Shown one piece after another: positions 35,401 through 45,478 of a stretch of 64,000 nucleotides of DNA. The stretch's first letter is position 1. Every line of letters begins with the position of its first letter. The translations under genes were made by a program, and so were the position numbers. The stretch covers positions 95,035,001 to 95,099,000 of the forward strand of contig CM027379.1 in NCBI GenBank assembly GCA_015680905.1, given 5' to 3'. This stretch comes from Coptis chinensis. Taxonomy: Eukaryota; Streptophyta; Magnoliopsida; Ranunculales; Ranunculaceae. The notes beneath the pieces are model-generated. The model had not been told where the DNA came from, did no database searches, and saw only the letters and a list, made by a program, of their open reading frames with translations.

Positions 35401-37796
35401 TCAATTTTACTTTTATTTTTTTGTTAGGCTATGGGCTTGAAAAACAAGAGTGTTGCTAAAACCAAATGCAAAGTGGCGGTCGTGAAACCTACTCTAGGAA
35501 ATGAGCAGGTACTTGTTATTTTAGTGTAAACTACAATAAATAGTTGTACTATCAATATTAGTGTATGATTTTCATTGTGTGTTTATTAGGCTATGGGCTC
35601 AAAATGTGATGTGGCAATCCCAAAACCTAAATCAGGAAATGTGACGGTAAATGTTGTGTAATTTCTATAGTGAGTTATCATGGTATTCTAGGATATTTGA
35701 ACTTATCATTATTGTTATATTTGTCATTGATATTAAAAGTATAAGCTAGCTTTGGAGTCAAAAGACAATGTTGTTGCTGATGCTAGTCTCATTGAGGGGT
35801 TAGGACTAGACGAGAAGATCCATAACGTTACATTGGGGGAAGGATATGTACGTGTTCATATTATACATGCAATTTCAGCAACTGCCATTTTGCCAAGACC
35901 AATTCTTGATGATGATGTTACCACTGTCGGAGGAGTGGTTGGTTACATTGTGGCTTGGCCTCGTGAATTTGTGCTACTTTGCGATAATGCAATATCAAAA
36001 CCTAAGTTGGGAAATGAGCAAGTACTTGATGTTAACATGTTTACTAAAGGTTATACACTCACCATATTATTAAAAACATTATTATTATGCTTGTTAGGCT
36101 ATTCGCTCGAAGGACAATAACAAGGTTCTTGAAGCCAAAAAGGACATGCCAATGTCTAAGTCTAAATCAGAAAATACGAAGGTAAACTCTGTGTAATGTC
36201 CATAATTAGTGACTATAGTACTCTATTGTCTCCAAACTTACTATTATCGCTATGTTTGTCATAGTTTCCAATGTGTAAGTTAATTTTGGAGTCAAAAGGT
36301 AATGTTGTTGCCTGATGCTAGTCTAATTGAGGGGTCGGGGAGCAGATGAAATGATAAATGATGTTAGATTGGGGAAGGTTATGTGCGTGTTCAAATTATG
36401 CGTGCAATTTTTGCAACTGCCCTTTGCCAAGACCGATTTTTGATGATGACATTACCTTTGTTGGAGGTGCGGTTGGATACCATGTGGCTTGGCCTCGTGA
36501 CTTTGTCTTTGCTTGAAAATATGGTAAAACATTTAACACTTTTTACATATATCTATAACTATTTATTCTTTTTTTTTCCTATAACTATTTATTCTTATTA
36601 TGAGTTGTTTTTTTTTTGTTAGACCGATGAAGTTGAATGTGATGAGTTCGATGAATGTATTTGAAAGAGTTTGGGGTTTTGGTGGGAAGTGTAATGAAAG
36701 GAAATCACATAAGTCAAATGGACACTAGGGTTTTGAGCGTGAGTTGCAATTTTTATCGCCAAAGATGAGATCATGGATGTTTGTCAACCTAAGAATTTGT
36801 TGAATGCCAATTGCATTATTGTTTATATCAGGTGTGTCAAATATTTTTGATTGATGGGTTGTTTGATTACTCCTCTTCGATGTGTAGATGTACTAATGTT
36901 TACTTTCCCTTTTAGATATTTGTTTGAGAAATATGAAAGTTCTCAACAAAGGTTTGGATTTTGCTATCCCGCTGATTTCAGCCGTTATGCTGATAAGAAA
37001 GAGATGAGCCATTTTGTCTTGAATAGATTACAGGCAAGACAAAGAGACCAAGTTATTTTCCTTCCTTACAACCCAGGGTAAACATGTTGGCTATGTTAAT
37101 TAAGATCTGTTGGATCTCATTAATTTTGTTTTATATTATTTTGTGATGCTATTGTTCTATATATGATTTTAGGAATCATTGGGTCTTGGTAATGATTGAC
37201 GTAAGTGCAAAAGAAGTATATTATCTTGATTCAATTGGACGTGAACCGAATATAAACCTAAAAGTGATGGTGAAACATTGAGTTGATTTTTACTTTTACT
37301 TTTAATTTTTGTATGATACATACATATGCCTACATCTTTTAACATATTGAAATTCTTCTTTAGTGGGATCAAAAAAACACTAGCATTGGGTGAAGGAAAG
37401 AGAGTGGAACCAAAATGGGCGTGTCCAGGGTAAATAAGCATTACTTGAATATACAGTGTAAATTATAGTCCATTATCGATCGAATGTTGATCAACAGTTT
37501 TTTTATGTTGGTGTGTAGTGCCCTAAACAACCAGGAGATTTTGAATGTGGATATTACGTCATGCGGTTCATGAGACACTTTATGAAGAACCCTAATCAAT
37601 CACTTAAAACAAAGGTTAATAGTTGTTATTTCTCATACTAATTGCAAGTATATAAAAAGAACAGAGATGATTGTAATTTCTTTGTTGACTTATGTAGCTA
37701 ATGGAGTTGGCTAACACTAGGACATATGCAAGCGTGGACCTTATTGAAATTCGTCTGGAGTTTATCGAGTACATCGATAAATTTATCTCGGCATAG
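32443..37796 (+). pseudogene. CACTA second gene: TNP1-like, DUF8039-like and Ulp1 protease domains
   Basis: This multi-exon gene starts MDPEEVVHSEDEEELSDTE. Early exons carry the plant Tnp1/Ptta type region (NIDVKYRKVVLKSIGVRWR, RKPDWHAFVKSRLTGEF with GTATAT donor, ANYNQRRK-like DNA at 33146). Then come TPTTYF-like coding at 34870-34910, a coiled coil (KEYENKALKERVRQLEALG) and several short near-identical exons with KPKxGNEQ ends (35290-35660). Next is a DUF8039-like domain (GYVRVHIIHAISATAILPRP, VVGYIVAWPREFVLL). The end is Ulp1-like: PYNPGNHWVLVMID, VYYLDSIG, and QPGDFECGYYVMRFM with the catalytic His, Asp, Gln and Cys; the stop is at 37794-37796. Ulp1 enzymes cut SUMO-type conjugates; the role in transposons is unknown. 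An intron near 33440-34745 is large and holds unrelated DNA. Frameshifts suggest decay. Confidence 0.8.
35740..36520 (+). repeat. Duplicated DUF8039-like exon
   Basis: The exon at 35750-36010 (ESKDNVVADASLIEG, GEGYVRVHI) recurs at about 36287-36520 in a decayed form, ESKGNVV then GEGYVRVQIMRAIFATA with frameshifts. Only the first copy keeps a clean frame, so the second is probably a dead duplicate within the gene. Confidence 0.75.
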
Positions 37797-38159
37797 GTAT
37801 GTGCACCATTTATATATCTTTTATGTTTGGCTTAGGTTATTAGGCTTATTTTCTTTATTAGAAGGATAAGCACGGTTATTGCTGTTTGTCCCAACATCCA
37901 GCCGAGGTAGGCTACTAACTTGCTCGTTAGAAGTAGTTAACGAACGGAAATAATACCATTTGATGTCTATAAGTGAAGATTGGATGGATGCCTGCTCCTT
38001 CAATGTGCAGAGCCACTCAAGACTCCTTCAATCTTCGACTCAAGACGCATTCATCCTTACATTACCATTCTTCTAATCCTTACATTCATCCTTACATTCA
38101 TGCTAGTGGAAGTGTATCTATTTTTTTGGCTTCACCTTACCAACATTCATCCTTACATT

Positions 38160-39115
38160 ACCATTCTTCTAATCCGATTGTGTGGTATTTTGACGACAAT
38201 TCTGCAGCCATGGATGTCTTTTCAGCCTCAAAACAACTTTGGTTGGGTTCTCTAGGTTCTGATGTGTCTGAAACTAGAGTTAGGTTTCAAGTTGAGAAAT
38301 TTGGTCCAATAGAACAATTCATGTTCTTTCCTATCAAAGGATTTGCTTTGGTTGAGTACATGAACATTATGGATGCTATTAAAGCTTGTGAATATATGCG
38401 GGGATCTTCTCCTTGGGGTGCCCGTCTGCAAGTTAAGTTTTTAGATGTAGGGTTGGGGAGTAGAGGATCTATTAATTAATGGTGTGGCAGTTGGTTCCAG
38501 TTGCCATGTCTATGTTGGAAATGTCTCAAGCCAAGGTCGGTTTCAGGACACGCATGGTTTATGATCTTACCAGTGAAAATGCGTTGCTGATGGAGTTTGA
38601 GGCGGCCGAAGAAGCTGCCATTGTTATGGGGCGTCCGAGGTAGCAAGCTAAAGGAAAATGGGAATTATATATCATTAACTAGAAGCTTGAGTTCTAGTGA
38701 TGGTACATCGATGTTTCAAGGTGTCATATGGATGGTGCAAGATTTAATCGCACTCGTTGGTACCGAGATAAGAAGCAATAACTTCGGTTAACATCCCTAC
38801 TAGTCTTACGGGGGATCACCTCGTGTTCCAACCGAGCTCGATCCTAATGAAAATTGTAGAATGAGGATGTCTCGGTTATCTTCATATGTTTTATCTTTAT
38901 CTTCAAAATACAACATATCGAGAAACCGTCATGTAATTATCTCAAGGGATGAAATCAGAATGCCAACCAACACTCTCGGATAAATTTACCACATATTAGC
39001 TCTACCTTCCTCACCGATGATGAGCTAATGGTCATCAGAGTCATCTTTGTGGGAAATGTTGGATCTATTGTCAAAACCGACAAGGAAAAATATGCAGATG
39101 AGTTCTATTTGGTAT
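38160..39115 (+). pseudogene. Captured fragment of an RRM protein gene (FPA/SPOC type?)
   Basis: An open stretch encodes [18 protein letters not shown], then an RNA-recognition motif with RNP2-like LWLGSL and RNP1-like KGFALVEY, spaced as in RRM domains. It continues [20 protein letters not shown]. After a stop near 38480 and frame changes the likeness goes on with SSCHVYVGNV, VYDLTSENALLMEFE, GGSPRVPTELDPNENCRMR and SRLSSYVLSLSSKYN. The order recalls plant FPA-like proteins with RRM and SPOC regions, which act in RNA 3' processing. Identity as an RRM protein is fairly sure; the exact family member is not. It is a broken copy inside the CACTA element. Confidence 0.7.
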
Positions 39116-39212
39116 GTTGAATTTAATAAAGTGTAGATGCAAAGAATGACGGCTATGAAGAATCTTTGTCCTTACATTACCATTCTTCTAATCCTTACAT
39201 TCATCCTTACCC

Positions 39213-39540
39213 TTGACCCTGATGATTTACAGAAGGATGCTTTGGGTCTGTCATCGTCCCAGTTTACCTTTGTTAGTAGAAATGGGGCATACTCTGATGA
39301 ATCTGATCACTTTATAAGCAAAAAGGGATTGAAGCAGCTCAATGAGTTGTTTGGATCAGGAGAAGGAAGGGTTATAAAAGGCCTCCATTTTCATGATGAT
39401 GACGGAATGGACTCCAAGAGCCAGAATCTCAAGGCAAAGGTAGCTGCAGAGTCGGTAAGAGCAAGTAAATGCCGAGGCCGAAGTTCGGACCCTAAAGGAT
39501 GCCCTTGCAAAATTAGAAGCAGAAAAGGAAGTTGGCCTCC
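39213..39540 (+). pseudogene. Captured fragment of a NETWORKED1-like gene
   Basis: The open frame gives DPDDLQKDALGLSSSQF, RNGAYSDESDHF, SKKGLKQLNELFGSGEG and GLHFHDDDGMDSK, then NLKAKVAAESVRASK. After a one-base shift near 39475 it reads AEAEVRTLKDALAKLEAEKE and VGLLQ. This matches the middle of plant NET1 (KIP1-like) proteins, which bind actin filaments through an N-terminal NAB domain and have long coiled-coil repeats of the form AEAEVxxLKxALxKLEAEKE. The NAB domain is not present. Its DNA follows the RRM fragment inside the block bounded by the 46 bp repeats. Confidence 0.75.
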
Positions 39541-40604
39541 TTCAATAAGGCCATTTGATGTCTATAAGTGCAGATTGGATGGATGCCCGCTCCTTGGGTA
39601 GCTTTCAAAAGGGCTGTTTTCATGCGTGCTGGTGTTCGTGGTCTGTTGGTTTTTCTATTCTCGTGGGGGAGCATCTACAAGTTGAGAGTGTGCTTGGGCA
39701 AGTGGGCTAACCAGAACTACTAGTAACGGGATTTGCCTGCAATAGGAGTAAGGGGAATGGAACTCTTGTTTAAGAACTTTAGCTACGGACTTAGGTTAGC
39801 TAGCTCAACTTCTCCTATGGCTATTTGGATTAAGGAAGTAGGGTAATGCGCAGACAAAAAAGGCCTAATCTAATAATGGTGAGTCGAATCAGGCGTGGCA
39901 GCCGTTCCAAGGCTTTTATGCCACCTAAAGGCCTAAGATAGGAGAATGAGGTTCATGTTTAAGTATCCTCCGGGTTTTGCCTATATTCTTTGCTTTAGCG
40001 ATTGAGTTCCCCTTTTCGGTTGGTAGCGCCTATACATTTTAGTGCTTCGGCTAGTTAGTACATATTAGATATATCCTACAGTGGTGTACGTTATTTGGGG
40101 CTTAACCAATATGATTCTCTGTCATAGTTGATTGTATCTCTTTCGTTTAGTAGTTATTGACTTAGTGTGTTAACACATTGTTTGTGTATTTTTTTAATAC
40201 TGTGTAGAAGTTGTTATATGATTATATTTTTAGTTTACTTATTAAACAAACTAACACATTCTTCTTCATATTGTTTTTAGGTTATAAGTGAGATAACACG
40301 GTAGCTCAATTCAGTTTGTTTGAGATGGATCGGTTGATTAGCAATTTGTTGGATGGGTTATGTAAATTGCATTGTTGTTGGATTATGAGACTTGATTTTG
40401 AATCAAGTGCTTAAGTTATTTAATTTTTTTCTCCGTGAATAAATCATGTAATATGAACAAGTTCTTGGAATGATTTATGTTAGTAATAAAAGTATGATTC
40501 TTGTTTTCGTAATGGACTCCAGCTGTTCTGTCAAGTGTCTGAATGTATTGGTGGTGTCGGAATGTATTGATTTATAGGAATTTTCAGATTTACAAAAAAA
40601 AAAA

Positions 40605-41008
40605 AAAGAGTTATGACGGCTTCCAAAGAACCGTCGTGTGGCATACCAATTCTTGACAGTTTTTAGTGTTAATTTCTTGACGCTTTTGTTTTTCAGGATG
40701 ACACTTAAATAAAAACAGTCATAAATGAAGGTTCAGTTCTTGACACTTTTTCTAATAAATTATGACGGTTAAGTAAAATATGTCATGCAAAAAGATCCAG
40801 TTATGATGTTTATAAATGAGTTTTTGTCATATTAAATTCGAGCTTTGATGTCAGCTTCTCCAGAACCTTCATCAACTTTATGACGTTTTTTGTTAACTTT
40901 TATGACGGACTCTATAATGACGGTAGTTTTTTAAATGTAAAAATGTCATTAAACCTGTTTCATGACGGCTAAAAGCCGTCATCACAAGTCATTTTTTTTT
41001 AACATGTG
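40605..41008. repeat. CACTA right subterminal region
   Basis: Many scattered TGACGGC, TGACACTT and TGACGTTT words in both orientations lie just inside the right end. The last is a small palindrome ATGACGGCTAAAAGCCGTCAT at about 40962-40982. The motifs match those of the left subterminal array, supporting both as ends of one element. Confidence 0.82.
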
Positions 41009-43118
41009 ATTTGTCGTCGTTTGTACTTTCTATATCGTCGTGTCTATTGTTGTTTTGCGATTGTATGTTGTATACATATTTAGTCTCTCATAAATTAATT
41101 GAATTGAAAACCACTATATCACCAAGAGTCCAACACTGGACTGTGTCTATGTGAGTTTGAACATAGTACAAAATACAAGTCGATGATATATGAACAAATT
41201 GTGATATTGATATTCAAAGCTCAAAAGAGTCAAAGCTCTATGTTTTTTTCATCAAATTCCGTGGATGAACTCATCTATAAAGACATTTTGCGCGTAATAT
41301 TTTATTTTAAAATGAAGTTGACGATATTTTTCTGATATCTCATGCATGGGTCCATTTACACAGACAAAAATCCGTCTTTCTCTGCTTTTGTCGTATGCTA
41401 ACCGTTTCAACAACCAAAAGCCGGGCCAAAAGCAGAGGAAAGAGAATAAAGCACCGTTACTCCAACCGTTCCAACTGATTCAACTGTAAAATCTTAATAC
41501 CTTCGACTACAACAACCCGGGTACATTTTTTATGACATTGTTTTTCTTGTGTTAGTGTTATATAGTAGAGATTTTAACTAGTTCTGTTTTTGTGCCTCTC
41601 TGTTTATTGTTTTCTAAACTTAAACAAATGTTTTAGGTTTTCAATGTTCAATTGCAACAAGCAATTTAAGCGTGTATAAGTGGTCATATTTCTTGTGATT
41701 AATTTCTGAAGCATGTATGTATATGTGTTAGCTTGTTAGCATTCACTCGAAACATTTTGGCCTAGGTACTTTGTAGTTATTTTTCAGGAAGTGTTTGATG
41801 AAGTGTTATGTGTTTCCTTGGATGGACAAAAGAGCGAAAAGTGTTTGAATAAACTAAGAGGGTTGTGTTAGTTTTGTCATGCTTGTTATTGCGTGGAAGA
41901 GGTTGGAGAGATCATAGGTGGAGGAATCAAGTGAGAATGTAAGGTTTGTGTTAAAGAGCAAAGACTGCAAGTGTTTATTTTAAAATTCCTCATAAATAGG
42001 CATTAAGCTTCCCAAGTTGCCATGAGGAAACCAACTTTTTTTTACAGTTAGCTGCGTCTGTAGGGTTGGAAGAAATGGATGACAGGATTTGGCAATTGGT
42101 AAATTAGGCTTTAATTATCTAGTGTAGTTTCTGTGCGGTAGGAAGTCCATTTTTTGTTTCAAAAAATAAACTGAAGTGCACTTGTGAGAAAATTTGAGTT
42201 GGTTATCTCCTAGGTATATCAACCCTTAGCAGTTGGCATTAAATGCACCTTTTAGGACCATGGCTTGTTAAGAAGGTGAGTTTTCAAAAAGGATTATTCT
42301 TACACAACGAAATTGGAGGATTAAATCTAGAATAACTTCTGGCCTCACAGGAAATTGAATCAGGACTTCAGGAGTACCTTGCAAAGAATCTACTATTCAA
42401 ATTAAAAGTGTTTGAAGGCACTTCCGGAGTTTAAGTGTTAGCTGTGGGGTGTGTGTGTGTTTTTATTGGTGGGTTTGGGGGCGGGGGGACCTAGTTGCTC
42501 AATGCTCTCAGTAACCAATATAATCGAGTTTTCAGATTCCTTTTCTTTTCCTAGTAACGAAAAATGTCTCATAGGGGTTTATATGATTAAAATACACTGG
42601 TTATCTTCAAAGTCCAAGTCTGATACCTATTTCCATAAAACATGCAGTACACTTTTGGCATACACACCAAGTTTCAAACTCAAACAAGCAGTGTAACCAC
42701 GTATTTTGATGCAACTCATCACACTTCATGAAACTCGTCCTGAGTTTTGTCTCATCACAGCCGAGTACAAGATGTGTAGTCAATGAAAACTTCAGAAATA
42801 ACTACCGATGCCAAAAAGAAAAACTAGTGCTTGACCTGAATTAAGGTGAACTTAAGACCTGACCTGAAAAGAATTACAAGAAAATCACTAGCATGAACTT
42901 ACTGAGTTTGGTACTAACATATGTAGCTTTCTCGTTCTTCATACTATTTTTTTTATTTGCATTAAAATGGTCTCATAAATTGTTTTTTCAGAACAATTAT
43001 TTTTTGATGTGTTTTTCACTGTCTTCTTTTTTAACCATATAGATGTTGATGTCTTTGTTAACTCATAGTTCAGATTTTCTCCTAAATATTCTACTTGATT
43101 TTATTGATTGCAGGTTTA
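41009..43118. other. Non-coding flank of the F-box gene
   Basis: I see no supported gene. Around 41400-41520 the sequence changes to a GC-richer stretch with AACCGTTxCAAC repeats, which could be promoter DNA for the gene that follows. The rest is intron-like AT-rich sequence. Confidence 0.4.
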
Positions 43119-44300
43119 ATGGATATATGTCCATGCCTATCATGGGTTCCATTTCTTTGCGATCAGGTATATGGACTCTTTGCTCTGAACATGACATTTG
43201 ATAGACATTTACCTTATGAGATAATCACCGATATCCTTAGTAGAGTTCCTGCCGAGACTCTATTCATTTGTGCACATGCATGTCCATCATTTCGTGCGTT
43301 AACATGGACACCATCTTTTGTTTACATGCATCTCAGTCGAGCTACTCCTGTAATTTCTTTTCAATATCATTCAACTAATGTAGGCAATGAAATCTACAGT
43401 TTCGGAAGTGACTAAGAAAGTTGTAAGTAAAAGTTTCAAGTTTGACTTAAACCTCACATGTCACCAGAAGGTTCGTCTGCCTCTACTTCATGGTTCCTAC
43501 AATGGGTTTCTTCTGTTCAAATTGTTTGATTATGTTTTTTTATCTGTGGAATCCTATATATAACAAAAGAACAAGTATCTGTGATTGCGCCGCGTTCAGC
43601 CTACCACGTATGTGGGTTTTTCTTTCACCCAACAGCTTTGGAATATAGAGTTCTTTTTGTGTCTAAGAAAAGTAAGTTGTTTGAGTTTGTAATACTTAGC
43701 TTGAAAACTAAATCCTCAAGATTGATTACCACATTCACTCATCCTTCTTCTGGTCAAAGAACCCCTACGATTGTAAATGGAGCTTTGCACTGGATGGTTT
43801 GTGATAGTTCATATAAGAAAGTGTATGGGTCGTATCCATCTTGTAAAAATTCGATTGTGTCATTCAATATATATATATATAGTGAGGAATTGTGTACTAT
43901 GCCACATGCTGGAGGCCAATGCGGTTTGAGAAAAGAACACCATTTGATGAAACTCATGGAGAAGGACAATCATTTGTGTTTATGTGATGATTTATTGTGT
44001 GGGAAGATAGTCATATGGATCCTAGAAGACTACGAAGAGAAAGTTTGGGTCATAATGCATGTTGTCACACTCGGGCGTCCATATATGTTTTGTTGTGTCC
44101 AACGTTTTTGTGAAAGACACGTACGCATGGAAGGTCTGCATATCTACGAAGATGAATTGTTACTTAAAGTGCGTTATTAAGGATTTGTTTCTTCACAATA
44201 CAGAGGTTGGGGGTATGATGAGAAGGGTTGGAAAGAATGGTATCAGATCAAGTTTGAGTGTGGTTGCAGTTCCTCATGTTAATACAAGATATTTTTATTT
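43119..44300 (+). pseudogene. F-box protein gene, copy 1
   Basis: F-box proteins bring targets to SCF ubiquitin ligases. The start MDICPCLSWVPFLC at 43119 follows a TTGCAG acceptor, so an upstream non-coding exon is likely. The F-box is LPYEIITDILSRVPAETLF and the following LTWTPSFVYMHLSRATPVI. The F-box-associated region has RLPLLHGSYNGFLLFK, VCGFFFHPTALEYRVLFVS, PTIVNGALHWM, HLMKLMEKDNHLCLCDD and KIVIWILEDYEEKVW. Frames change near 43400, 43540 and 44150, so it is probably dead. It is the closest relative in the window of 50695-51914, and the flanking repeats suggest both belong to one tandem family. Confidence 0.85.
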
Positions 44301-45478
44301 AAGAAAAAGAAATAAATAAGTTTTTGGGAGTCAGTATTGCAGCATTTTTCATTGCTGTGGTTGTTAACATTTGTATTCTCTTACAAGTTACAACCATTGT
44401 TTTTTTTTTCTTGTTGCAGTTACAGTATAATACTGACAGGCTTACTGTCCTTTTAAAGAGAAAGCATGTTAATCTATTCCTCTCTATTGGTCTAAGAAAT
44501 TATTTGGTTCCGGCTACTTCTTGATCACTTTCATTTTACCATAGGCACTATCGCCCTGTGCATGTACTCAACTCGAACAGTTGATCATGGAATGTACCTA
44601 AGACAAGAAGTAAAACGTTTTGTGCAACACTCGCATCCATTTCAGTGTAAAAATTGTCGAAAGGACACAGCCTCAGTATCATGATCATCAGCAAGGAGTT
44701 TCAAGAAGCAAAGGAAGTTAAGGTTTCTACTCAAATATCCAATGCTGCAAATTTACAAGTGCTTACTGCTCAAATACTATAATAATAGATCTGTTACACT
44801 AACATGTAGCAACCAGGTAGCATTCACTTCATACACAATAATATTGACAATTATACTGGTGGGGCTTAAAAGCTCATCTGAAGAGCCGAGGAAATACGTA
44901 CATACTAATCATGGTTGAAACTATTCATATGACCATAGTATACATCATTTACCTAAAAGAAAATAACACAGGAGTATAAATAGGCACATTGGCACATTTC
45001 TAATCACAAAAAAGACTCTGTAGTAACTCAGAAAAATATTACAAAATAAAGGATTCAGTTCTCAAAAGGCTAGACTCTAGTAAGAAAACTCAGTGTCTCA
45101 AAAACCCAAAACCCGTTAAAAAACCCAAAACCCATACCCAAGTTTCAGTCATAACACAGTTAAACACTACCGTTGCCGATATCTCGTTTCTCATAAGCAC
45201 GAATCCTTATTACTCTTGCGCGTCGTAAACATAGTGGGGCAACGTGGGTTTCTTGAAACTTTTCCTCTTTCCCACTTTTCAGTATGTTCTTGACAAGTAT
45301 TAATGGTTTTAGGCTTATGCTTTGTTCTTGATATGGAGATTTGGTTCAAGAAAGTTAGTTCAGTTTAAACAATTTTTTGGCAAAAGTTTTCTTTCAAGAA
45401 TGATGAGATTTTGTTTTTGTTAATTTTTTTTCACTTTTTTATCTTTGGTTCATACTTGTTCAGTTTTCATAGGCGACA

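Larger units (their letters stand above)
37955..39595. repeat. 46 bp direct repeats around the captured block
   Basis: CCATTTGATGTCTATAAGTG and the following 25 bases occur at 37955-38000 and again at 39550-39595, with three mismatches. Between them lie two host gene fragments. A second word, CTTACATTACCATTCTTCTA plus ATCCTTACATTCATCCTTAC, occurs at 38057-38098 and near 39171-39212, with a partial copy near 38153. Confidence 0.88.
24837..41008 (+). mobile_element. CACTA (En/Spm-type) DNA transposon, 16.2 kb
   Basis: The left end is CACTACTAAAAAAATGAC. The right end, read in reverse, is CACATGTTAAAAAAAAATGAC. Subterminal repeats with TGACGGC words lie inside both ends, and the two standard CACTA genes lie between (TNP2-like at 28561-32181, TNP1-like at 32443-37796). 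The flanking 3 bp are TAA and ATT, so no clean target duplication is seen. Inside it also holds fragments of at least three host genes. The 25450-26800 part has a TATA-like stretch (CTATATATCC near 25642) and a T-rich leader-like stretch that may start the transposase unit. Nothing recognisable was seen in 27457-28560 or in 39602-40611. Confidence 0.85.

Noticed and set aside
24834..41011. Three-base target duplication of the CACTA element
   Set aside because: The flanks are TAA and ATT, not identical; either the borders have mutated or the ends are misplaced by a few bases.
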